A stretch of DNA of 63,303 nucleotides, taken from the NCBI GenBank assembly GCA_021799435.1, contig JAJZAN010000007.1, positions 1 to 63,303 on the forward strand, given 5' to 3'. Position 1 is the first letter of the stretch, and each line of letters opens with the position of its first letter. Under the pieces are notes generated by a model. That model searched no databases, was not told the origin of the DNA, and was given only the letters and a program-made list of their open reading frames with translations. Positions 8,702 to 16,875 of the stretch are shown piece by piece. Source of the DNA: Bacillota bacterium. Its GTDB lineage: Bacteria; Bacillota; Sulfobacillia; Sulfobacillales; Sulfobacillaceae. A program made the position numbers and the translations under genes.

Positions 8702-9120
8702 GCCGGGTTGGACCGTTGGGGCAGCGGCCGGCGACCCGCAAATCCTTCCTCGAGCCCGTGGTAATACCCCACCTCGGGCTCATCTTTCTGCCAGCACAAG
8801 TACACTGGAGAGCCGTCCACTTCGGCGGGAAAGTCAATGAGTCCGGTTTCTACGTCCGTGACACGGCACCCTCGCTGATTGATAGCGGTCAAAATCCGAT
8901 TCGCCTCAGCCACAATGCGATCGAAGTCCCGCTTGGTCTCCTGATAGTCGGACAGCATGATGAGATTGCCGTCGGGGCGATAACCCACCTCGCGGATGTC
9001 CCGCATCTCCTCATACTTTTGCCGCGCCTCTTGCTGCATGTTCTTCAACGCTTCCAGCTCCTGGCGCAGATCCGGGAGCAGCCGATTGACCTCGGTGATG
9101 GTAAACTGTCGAGCTTCCAT
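8698..9120 (-). CDS. DUF2203 family protein
   Basis: The 140-residue protein matches the DUF2203 family of unknown function. Traits are an N-terminal FTITEVNRLLPDLRQELEALK helix, a coiled-coil-like charged region, then the conserved tail: VTDVETGLIDFPAEVDG, YLCWQKDEPEVGYYHG and EEGFAGRRPL. The ATG at 9120 follows AAGGAGGAG, which rules out the longer in-frame extension. It sits 13 bases after the cobalamin adenosyltransferase gene on the same strand, so the two are probably co-transcribed. No function is proposed. Confidence 0.85.
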   Translation of the reverse strand: MEARQFTITEVNRLLPDLRQELEALKNMQQEARQKYEEMRDIREVGYRPDGNLIMLSDYQETKRDFDRIVAEANRILTAINQRGCRVTDVETGLIDFPAEVDGSPVYLCWQKDEPEVGYYHGLEEGFAGRRPLPQRSNPA

Positions 9121-9133
9121 GGCGTCTCCTCCT

Positions 9134-9679
9134 TTAGAACTCTGCCGCGGTGTCTGGCACACCAGCAAGTTGGTTGGCCCGGCGCGCTGCCATAAATAAG
9201 AAGTCGGAGAGGCGGTTCATATACTTCAAGTGTAGGGCGTAGCTGGGATCTTCCTGGACAAACGTGAGCAGGCGTCGTTCGGCACGGCGCGCCACCGTGC
9301 GGGCCAGATGCAGCATCGCCGAAGCTTTGGTGCCGCCCGGCAGGATAAATTGTTTGAGCGGGGGCAATTCCCCGTCCAACCGATCAATCCATGTCTCCAG
9401 TTGCACTACATCGTCCTCGCAAATCCGGTCTTGGCGCTCGGGGTTGATGTTCGATAAATCTGCACCTACGCCAAACAAGCGGTGTTGGCACCGCGCTAAC
9501 AGGCCATCTAACTCTTCCGAGCCTACCCCTTCAGCCCGTGCCGCTCCGATGACCGCATTCGTTTCGTCCACAGACCCGTATGCCTCGACACGGGCGGAAT
9601 TCTTTTGAGTGCGTTTGAGCCCCGCTTTGCCCCACAGCGACGTCTCGCCCAAATCTCCGGTTTTTGTGTAGATTTTCAT
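9134..9679 (-). CDS. pduO: Cob(I)alamin adenosyltransferase, PduO type
   Basis: The 181-residue ATP:cob(I)alamin adenosyltransferase would make adenosylcobalamin from reduced cobalamin and ATP. It shows the N-terminal TKTGDLGETSLWG motif, the VDETNAVIG segment, FILPGGTKASAMLHLAR followed by VARRAERR, and the C-terminal YMNRLSDFLFMAARRAN motif, all typical of PduO/MMAB trimers. The ATG at 9679 follows GAGGAG; a GTG three codons earlier would overlap that site. Its product is the cofactor required by the acyl-CoA mutase at 311-1948, although the genes are not linked. It lies between an EamA transporter and DUF2203. Confidence 0.95.
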   Translation of the reverse strand: MKIYTKTGDLGETSLWGKAGLKRTQKNSARVEAYGSVDETNAVIGAARAEGVGSEELDGLLARCQHRLFGVGADLSNINPERQDRICEDDVVQLETWIDRLDGELPPLKQFILPGGTKASAMLHLARTVARRAERRLLTFVQEDPSYALHLKYMNRLSDFLFMAARRANQLAGVPDTAAEF

Positions 9680-9703
9680 GTATCGCACTCCTCACGCCCT
9701 ATT

Positions 9704-10540
9704 TTACCCCATCCTTGCAGGTTGGCTAAAGAGCAGAATCACGGTTCCGACCGTCAACAGCAAGGCGGCGGCAACCTTCCTGCGCCCCCCTCCCTCGCGG
9801 AATATGACCACTCCCGCTACCGTGGCCAAGACTCCAGCCCAAGCGCTTACTGCCTCCACCATGGTGGGAGCAATCCGTCGCAACAGCGCCAGCACCGTCA
9901 GATACGAAACCGCATTGGTTATGCAAGCCAGCATCACCCAGCCGGCACGCTCCCGGACAATTGAGGCGACCTCCGGCCATTGACCGTATGCCGTCACCGG
10001 CACCAACAGCCACAGCACCACAGACGTGAAAAGGCTCGCGGCGTAGGGCAAGGGAGCCAAGGATTGATGGCTCACGTCCAAGAGCCTCCCCCCTACCAGG
10101 GCCACACCACTCAGCAACATCCACAGCACCGCCGGCGAAAAACCCTGCCGTCGCGGCAGGAGCACCATCGCACCAGCTCCAAAAAGAGCCATGCCGAGCA
10201 CCGACATGGCATCCCACTGTGGATCCAAGAAGAACAGCATAGGTACGGTCGCGTTGGCGAATCCGCTCACTACGCTGACCGGTCCCCGCACCAACGAGGC
10301 GGTGTAGAGCCCAAAAGAGGCTGCATAGACGGCGCCGGGCCAGAAGGCCTCTCCCACCCAGTGCGCTTGGCCGGTCCCGATTGCCGCCACCCACAAAAGC
10401 GCGGCAGCCCCTCCGTAGGCTACCGCAGTCGTCGCCAGCGGGCCATGCCCGCGCCCTAAACCATGAAACGCGACCCGCTCTCCACCCAATACACCCAGCC
10501 TCAATAAAATAATGCTCCAGAGTCCCAGTCCCTGACCCAC
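9704..10540 (-). CDS. EamA/DMT-superfamily transporter
   Basis: The product (278 residues) is almost entirely hydrophobic, with about nine to ten predicted membrane segments arranged as two similar halves, as in drug/metabolite transporters. The final half (SAWAGVLATVAGVVIF, then a charged patch and VAAALLLTVGTVILLF) is typical of the EamA C-terminus. The substrate is unknown. I prefer the GTG at 10540, after GGGGGGAT; a GTG at 10561 is possible but lacks a ribosome site. It lies just upstream of the adenosyltransferase, with a 24-base gap, so they may share a transcript. I see no evidence that it transports cobalamin. Confidence 0.7.
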   Translation of the reverse strand: MGQGLGLWSIILLRLGVLGGERVAFHGLGRGHGPLATTAVAYGGAAALLWVAAIGTGQAHWVGEAFWPGAVYAASFGLYTASLVRGPVSVVSGFANATVPMLFFLDPQWDAMSVLGMALFGAGAMVLLPRRQGFSPAVLWMLLSGVALVGGRLLDVSHQSLAPLPYAASLFTSVVLWLLVPVTAYGQWPEVASIVRERAGWVMLACITNAVSYLTVLALLRRIAPTMVEAVSAWAGVLATVAGVVIFREGGGRRKVAAALLLTVGTVILLFSQPARMG

Positions 10541-10596
10541 CGCGATCCCCCCGCGATTCACTCTATGAATCGTCGGGACAACCGCATGCTATGAGA

Positions 10597-11463
10597 CTAG
10601 GACGACTTTGGCCCCCTAGCCACAATCCGGGGACTTGGAAGGTATCGATCCACACCCAAGTTTCGGATTTCCGTGCCGGTGGGCGTTTTCACCTCCAGCC
10701 AGCTCTTCACAGTGACCCCGGTTTGGCCCGGCGCTAACACCTTAGTTTCGCCCGGCTTCAAGTCGGAATCCACTTTGGTAATGGTTCCAAATGGGGACTC
10801 GCTGAGAATCTGGTGCTTCACCACGATTTCGGGTCCAGGAGTCGCTCCCCACAGCGACACCGTCAGGTGCCGATTGCCGGCTTGGGCCGTGATTAGAACC
10901 GGAGTGGCACGGTTATTGCGGAAGCGAAAATTGAGATAGTCTGCGGCCACCGTGGCGTCCTCCCCAGGCGGCAAATACGGTACGGTGAGCCCATGCTGGT
11001 GGCGCTCCAGGACTTGCAGTCCCGTGCGCAAGACGGCCGAATAGAGGGTGCTCGACCCCTGGCAGACACCGCCGCCGATGGACGGAACGATTCGGTCGCC
11101 CACGAACATGCGTCCCCATCCGAACCCATTTTCCTTGGTGTAAGGTCCGACTCTCTGATAGTAGGAAAACACCTGCCCGGGCTGAACCACCGCGCCGTTC
11201 AGCCGCTGCGCGACCAATTCGATATTCTTCCCCTGCGACGGCGTGGCATGGTTGTAGTTGGTGGTCCGCGATGCCAGCAGGTAGGGCAGTTTCATGGCTT
11301 TGGCCTGCGACTCCCCCGGAGTTTTCTCAATCACGACTGGGACATCCTGATGGGCCCGTTCCACCTGCGCCCACAGGTTCCCCCCGTGGGGAGCCAAAAC
11401 ACTGGGCACAGGGGCATTAGGCAAAACCATCATCCAAAGACTCATAATCCAGAATCTGAGCAC
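10597..11463 (-). CDS. Secreted VanW-family protein
   Basis: The 288-residue protein has an N-terminal hydrophobic export signal and a VanW domain across roughly residues 60-190. Diagnostic motifs are NYNHATPSQGKNIELVAQRLNG, FSYYQRVGPYTKENGFG and IGGGVCQGSSTLYSAVLRTGL. A following beta-rich stretch (PFGTITKVDSDLKPGETKV) resembles a G5-like segment but is short. VanW proteins are linked to the cell wall, though their reaction is not known. The GTG at 11463 follows GGAAGGAG. It is divergent from another exported cell-wall-type protein. Confidence 0.85.
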   Translation of the reverse strand: MLRFWIMSLWMMVLPNAPVPSVLAPHGGNLWAQVERAHQDVPVVIEKTPGESQAKAMKLPYLLASRTTNYNHATPSQGKNIELVAQRLNGAVVQPGQVFSYYQRVGPYTKENGFGWGRMFVGDRIVPSIGGGVCQGSSTLYSAVLRTGLQVLERHQHGLTVPYLPPGEDATVAADYLNFRFRNNRATPVLITAQAGNRHLTVSLWGATPGPEIVVKHQILSESPFGTITKVDSDLKPGETKVLAPGQTGVTVKSWLEVKTPTGTEIRNLGVDRYLPSPRIVARGPKSS

Positions 11464-11549
11464 GACCTCGCTCCTTCCGCGAATCCGAATACAAAATGGC
11501 TGAAGCTCGAAGACTGACTGTTATAGCCTGTAAAAACGAAAGGACAATT

Positions 11550-12848
11550 ATGCGTCTTTACGTGTGGGCCCTGCCCCTGGCAGCCGCAGCCATGGCGTTC
11601 CTGGGAAGCTCCCCCCGCTATACGCCTGCGGCGGCGATTGGCTATGCCGACAGCCACTGGCGGTGGGCCGAAGGCACCGGTCGCCCAGGCCCTGTCGTTG
11701 ACGCCCAGCGAGTGCTTGTACGCCGCCAAGTGCCCGGCCCCGGCTGGTTTCAACCCAACTTCGAGTGTGCCGAGTTCGTCGGGCGCTCTCTCCACGCCGG
11801 CGGAGTACCGGTACCTGTCGTACCGGAGTCCAACCCGGCCTGGCCCAATTTGGTCAATGTTGACCGGTTGGCGTATTGGCTTCTGACCCGGGGATGGGCC
11901 GTCCCTACCACGCTGGGGCGCCTTCAGCCCGGTGACATAGTCATGTTCCGCTACCCGCGTTCCGGACAGTCCGCTTCTCCCAACGTATGGCAGCACATGG
12001 CCTTGGTTGTCCACCGCCATCCCCTGTTGCTAGATGCGCATAACCGCGCCCGCTATCACATTCCATTGTCTAGTTTGGCCCAGCCCGCCTATCAAGTACG
12101 GGCCTTGCACATCCTGCGCCACAGGGCCATTCGGACGTCCGCGATAGGAAAGCCGCTCCCGCCCGGGATCCCAGTCCAAGTCGCATGGCGCGATCTCTGG
12201 ACCTCATCACGAACGCATCTCTATTGGGGTCAGTTCTACCGTGTACACTCCGCCACACCGAGCTCCCTGTCTCTAAGCGGCGTATCCGGCGTTCTCCCGC
12301 CACAGGCTGTCGTTCGCGTTGCACCGACCCCTGAGGTACCCGCGCGGGGCCAGAATCGCATCGTGTTGGGCACGACCCGGAGAGGCAGAGCCCTCATCTC
12401 CACACCCGATTCGCCCATTCCTGGCTGGACCGGTCATTATCATCGATCGCAGAGCCGACGTGCCGCCCCAGGCTGGATAACCGTCAAGCCTCGCGCGGTC
12501 GAGACCGTGCGGTCCCTCGCCATCCAACCTTTGCCGGAGATGTGTCCGCTGCCCGCTGACTGGGCTCCGCGCGGAGCCGTGATGGTCATGGATGCCGAGG
12601 CCCAAGGCCTCTGGGCCCAGGTGCTCTGGGCGGGGTCGCCAACGGGATTCGGCTTCATCCCCCTGACTGATCTGCGCCCGGCACCCGGGCTGACGGTGAA
12701 GACAACCCGTCAGCGCGTCGCAATCCTTCTAGCGACCGGTCAACGGACCACTCTTGACCCGGGACATCTCTGGATTCCCGTGGGCTGCCAAACCTATTAC
12801 AGCGGTGTCCTGCGTCCGCTTGCGAGTTGCCCCAAAACCAGGACATGA
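11550..12848 (+). CDS. Exported amidase-like (NlpC/CHAP-related) protein
   Basis: The 432-residue protein starts with a signal peptide (MRLYVWALPLAAAAMAFLG) and carries a papain-like cysteine domain that resembles the amidase_6 group. Cys73 lies in FECAEFVGRSLHAGG, GDIVMFRYP follows, and a likely catalytic histidine lies in NVWQHMALVVHRH. The remaining 250 residues are beta-rich with proline and may be SH3-like wall-binding repeats, but I see no standard motif. It could cleave peptidoglycan peptides. The ATG at 11550 follows AAAGGA. It is divergent from the VanW gene; the 86-base gap must hold both promoters, neither of which I can identify. Confidence 0.6.
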   Translation: MRLYVWALPLAAAAMAFLGSSPRYTPAAAIGYADSHWRWAEGTGRPGPVVDAQRVLVRRQVPGPGWFQPNFECAEFVGRSLHAGGVPVPVVPESNPAWPNLVNVDRLAYWLLTRGWAVPTTLGRLQPGDIVMFRYPRSGQSASPNVWQHMALVVHRHPLLLDAHNRARYHIPLSSLAQPAYQVRALHILRHRAIRTSAIGKPLPPGIPVQVAWRDLWTSSRTHLYWGQFYRVHSATPSSLSLSGVSGVLPPQAVVRVAPTPEVPARGQNRIVLGTTRRGRALISTPDSPIPGWTGHYHRSQSRRAAPGWITVKPRAVETVRSLAIQPLPEMCPLPADWAPRGAVMVMDAEAQGLWAQVLWAGSPTGFGFIPLTDLRPAPGLTVKTTRQRVAILLATGQRTTLDPGHLWIPVGCQTYYSGVLRPLASCPKTRT

Positions 12849-12877
12849 TTAACATAGAAGCCAAGTGAGGTGTCGTG

Positions 12878-14011
12878 ATGAGTACCCTTCGGATCGGACT
12901 CTTGGGCTTAGGGACTGTGGGACAAGCTGTGGTTCAGCTCAACCAGCCGTTTGCTGGCCATGAGTTTATATTTACGCGGGCGTTGGTCCAACATCCCGCC
13001 CGTGCCAGACACGTCGAGGTTCCGCTCACTGTGGACGCGGCTGAGATTCTCAACGATCCCGCCATCGATATTGTGGTCGAGGCGTCGGGTGGGCGCGAAC
13101 CGGCCCGACACTGGATTCGTCAATCCTTGGAGAACGGAAAGGCCGTGGTGACGGCCAATAAAGAGGTGATGGCCTACCACGGCCGTGAACTCTTAGAGGT
13201 CAGCGAAAGCGCGCATGCTTTTTTGGGGTTCGAAGCAAGTGTAGCCGGCGGGATTCCGGTTCTTGACGCGCTGCGCTACCACCTTAGTGCCGCCCCCATC
13301 GATACCGTTTACGGCGTCATAAACGGAACCACAAACTACCTCCTAACCGCCATGGCTAACGGTCAGCCGTTCGAACAGGCCCTGGCCGAGGCCCAGAAGG
13401 CTGGGTATGCCGAGGCCGATCCCTCAGCGGATATTCGAGGATGGGACGCCGTTAGAAAGTTGGTCATTCTGATTTCTCTGGCCTTTGGGGTGTGGACTGA
13501 CCCAGACGCGATTCTCACGGAAGGTCTTCAGAGCTGGCCGCCATCCCTGTTCGAACGGCTGGCCTCAGCGGGTTGGACTCTTCGTTTGCTGGCCTTGGCC
13601 CGCCGCGCGTCGGACGGTACGGTCCAGGCACAGGTGCACCCGACGGCGGTTCCCCTCGACCACCCGTTGGGCCGCTTGACAGGACCCCAGAACGGTGTGG
13701 GCTTCGCCGGACAAGCCGGCAGTTACTGGCTGGAAGGTCCGGGGGCTGGAGGCGCGCCGACCGCCACCAGCATTTGGGCGGACATTCGGCGCAGCGTGAC
13801 CCGCCGCACTGAGGCTGTGTCTTTTCCTTTAGGCCAGGTGGTGCAGGGTGCCCAACCGGTGCGGCTGCCTCGCCTTGCCGTGGCACAAGATCCCGATCGG
13901 CGTATCGATGCCGCGCGTCCGCTCAATCCCACGGGCAGCATCGGCCTCATGACGAGCCTCTCCACCATCGAAGGCGTGTGGCAGTTTCCCGCGTTCGGAC
14001 ATGAGCCCTAG
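12878..14011 (+). CDS. hom: Homoserine dehydrogenase, short form without ACT domain
   Basis: The 377-residue enzyme reduces aspartate semialdehyde to homoserine on the route to threonine and methionine. It has the NAD(P) site GLLGLGTVGQAVV at the N-terminus, VVEASGG, TANKEVMA and the catalytic-domain signature FEASVAGGIPVLDALR with INGTTNYLLT. The substrate-binding AGYAEADPSADIRGWDAVRK follows. The regulatory ACT domain found in many homologues (about 430 residues) is absent, so threonine feedback by that domain is not expected. GAGGT precedes the ATG at 12878; a GTG one codon earlier is possible. No other threonine-pathway gene lies nearby. Confidence 0.93.
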   Translation: MSTLRIGLLGLGTVGQAVVQLNQPFAGHEFIFTRALVQHPARARHVEVPLTVDAAEILNDPAIDIVVEASGGREPARHWIRQSLENGKAVVTANKEVMAYHGRELLEVSESAHAFLGFEASVAGGIPVLDALRYHLSAAPIDTVYGVINGTTNYLLTAMANGQPFEQALAEAQKAGYAEADPSADIRGWDAVRKLVILISLAFGVWTDPDAILTEGLQSWPPSLFERLASAGWTLRLLALARRASDGTVQAQVHPTAVPLDHPLGRLTGPQNGVGFAGQAGSYWLEGPGAGGAPTATSIWADIRRSVTRRTEAVSFPLGQVVQGAQPVRLPRLAVAQDPDRRIDAARPLNPTGSIGLMTSLSTIEGVWQFPAFGHEP

Positions 14012-14046
14012 AAAAACCCAAGGCGGAGCACCCGGCTCCGCCTTGG
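14012..14046 (-). terminator. Intrinsic terminator of the spore-protein gene
   Basis: CCAAGGCGGAGC (14018-14029) and GCTCCGCCTTGG (14035-14046) form a perfect 12-bp stem. Read on the minus strand, TTTTT follows. It ends right at the stop codon of the convergent hom gene and may also help stop that transcript. Confidence 0.9.
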
Positions 14047-14054
14047 CCGGGGTG

Positions 14055-14219
14055 TCAGCTCCGGCTGAGTTCCTCTTCCGCCAATCGAATGGCTTCTCGC
14101 ACCAGCATGCCGCACTGTCGGGCGGGGACCCCGCCCCAACCCTCCTCGCGAACGATGTCATCGACGCCCAGTCGCTCGCCGAGCTTGAGTTTTGTCTCTT
14201 CGGACATCAACTTAGCCAA
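14055..14219 (-). CDS. Small acid-soluble spore protein, alpha/beta type (short form)
   Basis: This 54-residue protein resembles short alpha/beta-type spore DNA-coating proteins of Clostridia-like spore formers. Matching traits are LGERLGVDDIVREEGWGG, where GV and the WGG turn align with the family, and CGMLVREAIRLAEEEL, the conserved C-terminal helix. The start is probably TTG at 14219 with GGGGGTGG five bases upstream; an ATG at 14207 would shorten it by four residues. It has its own strong terminator. The usual glutamate-containing site cut by the germination protease is altered here (KLKLGERLGV). The gpr gene itself lies at 52717. Family assignment is from remembered motif similarity. Confidence 0.75.
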   Translation of the reverse strand: MAKLMSEETKLKLGERLGVDDIVREEGWGGVPARQCGMLVREAIRLAEEELSRS

Positions 14220-14235
14220 TGAGACCACCCCCGCA

Positions 14236-14805
14236 TCAGTGTTTGCGAAAGGTTAGCCAGCCATACATCCATCGATAGGTTTGTTCAAATTGTATGACCC
14301 GGCGCACGAAATTGGATGTCTCAGGATACGGGATGCGGCTGTAACCACTCTCCGACGGCGATAGAACGCCCTTTTGCAGCCACGTGTCCACAGTGGCCGG
14401 ACCGCCGTTATAGGCCGCTAAGGCCAATACCGGATTATTATGGTAAGTCTTCAGCAAATATTGTAAGTACCAAGTTCCCAGCCGAATATTCACTCGGGGG
14501 TCGGTCAGATCTGGGTGCATTGGAAGACCCGACTTGGAGGCTACCCATTCCGCGCTGGCGGGCATCAACTGCATAAGCCCCACGGCCCCGCGGCGGCTCA
14601 CTACCGTAGGCCGAAATCGGCTCTCCACGCGAACCACGGCAGCCACAAAGTATGGGCTGAGGTGGTTTCGACGTGCCGCGGCCACCACGGCCGCCCGGTA
14701 CGGAAACGGTGCCCAATACCCATAGAGAAATACCAGCACGGCGGCGACGGCAAGTCCCAGAACCAGCCGGGCCCGCACTATCCGGCGGACGCGACGCTTT
14801 GCCAT
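14236..14805 (-). CDS. Membrane-anchored lytic transglycosylase (SLT domain)
   Basis: The 189-residue protein has a positively charged N-terminus and one membrane anchor (residues 12-32), followed by a soluble lytic transglycosylase domain outside the cell. The catalytic glutamate lies in VVRVESRFRP, and the family motifs GAVGLMQLMPASAEWV, NIRLGTWYLQYLL and LALAAYNGGPATVDTWL are present. It cuts glycan strands of peptidoglycan to 1,6-anhydro ends. Its ATG lies 28 bases inside the coaE gene, so translation is probably coupled. The position after coaE is conserved in several spore-forming Firmicutes. Confidence 0.93.
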   Translation of the reverse strand: MAKRRVRRIVRARLVLGLAVAAVLVFLYGYWAPFPYRAAVVAAARRNHLSPYFVAAVVRVESRFRPTVVSRRGAVGLMQLMPASAEWVASKSGLPMHPDLTDPRVNIRLGTWYLQYLLKTYHNNPVLALAAYNGGPATVDTWLQKGVLSPSESGYSRIPYPETSNFVRRVIQFEQTYRWMYGWLTFRKH

Positions 14806-15377
14806 AATTTCTGGACCACTTCCTCCAATGCTGACGCAGGGCCGCGATTGTCAATAATCTGGTGGGCATAGGGCAACTTGTCCTTGAGCGGCATTTGCGC
14901 CCGAATCCTCTGCCATGCGGTCTCTTGGCTCACCCGGTCTCGATTTCGAATGCGCTCGACTTGTTGCTCCGCTTCCGCATACACAACCCAAACTTCGTCG
15001 ACAATGCGGTAAAGACCTCCCTCGATCAGAAGGGGCACGTCCAGCACAGCCACCGCACAGCCCTCGTCTCGGGCTTGTTGAATCTGGCTGCGAATCTCCG
15101 CTTGCACTGCTGGATGCACAATACCGTTCAAACGCGACCGCTCCCCGCTGTCATTGAACACCACGTGCCCTAGTCGCTTCCGGTCCAGCTCGCCATCAGA
15201 CGTCAACATCGGCCATCCGAACGCTTCCCAGATATGTCGCCAAACCAATTCACCCCGGCGTTCCAGTTGATGGGTAATGCGGTCAGCATCGATAATGCGC
15301 GCACCATGCTGCTGAAGCAGGCGGCTTACCGAACTCTTGCCGCTGCCGATACCTCCCGTGAGACCCACCAACCGCAT
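14778..15377 (-). CDS. coaE: Dephospho-CoA kinase
   Basis: The 199-residue kinase carries out the last step of coenzyme A synthesis, phosphorylating the ribose 3'-hydroxyl of dephospho-CoA. The P-loop GLTGGIGSGKSSVSRLL is at residues 5-21. IIDADRITHQL, the DVPLLIEGGLY segment and VYAEAEQQVERIRNRDRVS with the lid region follow. The ATG at 15377 comes after AAGGAGGG; an upstream in-frame start is not needed. It belongs to the run polA, mutM, 63-residue protein, solute-binding protein, coaE, transglycosylase, all on the minus strand with short gaps or overlaps. Confidence 0.95.
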   Translation of the reverse strand: MRLVGLTGGIGSGKSSVSRLLQQHGARIIDADRITHQLERRGELVWRHIWEAFGWPMLTSDGELDRKRLGHVVFNDSGERSRLNGIVHPAVQAEIRSQIQQARDEGCAVAVLDVPLLIEGGLYRIVDEVWVVYAEAEQQVERIRNRDRVSQETAWQRIRAQMPLKDKLPYAHQIIDNRGPASALEEVVQKLWQSVASAG

Positions 15378-15399
15378 CCGCGTCCCTCCTTGGTCCACT

Positions 15400-16683
15400 T
15401 TATGGTTTGACCGCAATGCTATGCCAATTAACCACGCCGTTGGCAAAGTCCCGCACCGGTCCCAACTGGGGATTTACCAGCCACAATTGCCGCAAAGGAG
15501 CCAAAGGCACCATCACCCCGGGCGACTTGAAGAGGTTTGCCTGACCGATATAGGCGTTAATGGTGCCTTGTTTGGCGAGCGACGCCAACTGCGCCTCCGG
15601 CACTAGTCGGACGGTTACCAGCGCGGGTCTCAGATGTTGCAGTGTCTGGGCCAACTGCACAGCTTCCGGCAAGGCCTGATTGACGTAGACGGTCATCCTC
15701 CGGGCGGCCGGTACAGAAGACGGCCAGGACCCGCCTAGACTAGGCACCCGACCCGCAAACGCCCGCTTCACCCATCCCGACACCGACTGGTCGGGATAAG
15801 CCGAAACCAACTTGGCCGCGCGGCGGTATACCAGATATAAGTCCCCAGGAACCGGCAGGGCCCGTATATCGGCCCGGACTGAACGCGGAACTCGGGTGAC
15901 CTGACTTGCCCCCACGGGGATCAGGTCCACGGCCTGGTTGCGAAAACTCATAACAGCCTGCTGGAAGCTCGGGAATACCGTCAACGTCATTTCTGCCGGC
16001 CCAGAACCGCTGCGCCGATGAAACGTCAGCGATCCATTAGGGACCCAGTTGGCTAACGCGTAGCCACCAGTGCCATCTAGGTTCTTCAATTGCCAATAGG
16101 GCCCGCCTCGCATTAAGTCCGAGGCGGGTACGATCGATAAAATCGGGTTGGCCAACACCTTGACGAACTGGGCCGTCACCGCATGGGTCAACTGAATGGT
16201 GAGCGTCTGCCTGCCATCTACCGTGATACCCGACAGGTACGGGGTCTTCCCACGCATCACGGCCTTGGCCCCCACAATGGCCCCGAGCAGTGCCCGGGCC
16301 GCGGACGAGTTGACACGGGGCCAGAGCGGCCGCGCCAAAGCCGCCGCCACCGTATCTGCTGTCAGGTGCCCGCCACCTACCAACGGCACCGGCCGGACGG
16401 TGAGTATCAGTTGCTTGCCAGAGAGCGAGTAGTGACTGACGAGACTTGGAACAACGCGACCATTTGGCGTCTCGCGGAACAAAGGCGCAAATACATTGCT
16501 GACCGCCGCCCAATCGCTGGCCGTGGAGGCCAGTGCCGGATCCAAGGTGTCGGGATTGGCAAAAATGGCCTCGCTGAAGCTCTGGGTCGGCGTCACACTC
16601 AACTGGCGGCGTGGCTTCTGTATCAACAGCGCTGGCACCAGAGCCAGAACCAGCAATAACCACGGCCACCAACGGCCGCGCAT
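15400..16683 (-). CDS. Family 5 extracytoplasmic solute-binding protein, short form
   Basis: The 427-residue protein has an N-terminal membrane signal (WWPWLLLVLALVPALLI) without a lipobox cysteine, so it is exported or held by an uncleaved anchor. The opening NPDTLDPALASTASDWAAVSNVFAPLF matches peptide/nickel-binding proteins of ABC importers, but the protein is about 100 residues shorter than usual and the middle is divergent. No permease or ATPase genes are adjacent. It sits between mutM (with the 63-residue protein) and coaE, one base after the 63-residue gene. A role other than nutrient import is possible. Confidence 0.75.
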   Translation of the reverse strand: MRGRWWPWLLLVLALVPALLIQKPRRQLSVTPTQSFSEAIFANPDTLDPALASTASDWAAVSNVFAPLFRETPNGRVVPSLVSHYSLSGKQLILTVRPVPLVGGGHLTADTVAAALARPLWPRVNSSAARALLGAIVGAKAVMRGKTPYLSGITVDGRQTLTIQLTHAVTAQFVKVLANPILSIVPASDLMRGGPYWQLKNLDGTGGYALANWVPNGSLTFHRRSGSGPAEMTLTVFPSFQQAVMSFRNQAVDLIPVGASQVTRVPRSVRADIRALPVPGDLYLVYRRAAKLVSAYPDQSVSGWVKRAFAGRVPSLGGSWPSSVPAARRMTVYVNQALPEAVQLAQTLQHLRPALVTVRLVPEAQLASLAKQGTINAYIGQANLFKSPGVMVPLAPLRQLWLVNPQLGPVRDFANGVVNWHSIAVKP

Positions 16684-16875
16684 TTAGTTCCGTTTCCCAG
16701 GCAGCTTGTCCATCTGCTGGGAACTGAGGTCCTTTTCCGCAGTGACGTCTAATTTATAGCGGCCGTCCATGGGCACCAACTCAATCTCTCCGCGGACTCC
16801 CCAAGTGTCCCACAAGAGTTGTACGGCCTCACGGGCCTCGGCTTCCGTCTCCACTAAAATACTGAATTTCTGCAT
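16684..16875 (-). CDS. Small protein of unknown function
   Basis: This 63-residue protein is acidic in its first half (ILVETEAEAREAVQLLWDTWG) and predicted to form a short beta-alpha-beta unit (KFSILVET, helix, IELVPMDGRYKLDV). It has no signal peptide or metal motif. It starts directly after the mutM stop codon and ends one base before the solute-binding protein gene, so it is almost certainly translated as part of this operon. I recognise no family. Confidence 0.6.
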   Translation of the reverse strand: MQKFSILVETEAEAREAVQLLWDTWGVRGEIELVPMDGRYKLDVTAEKDLSSQQMDKLPGKRN

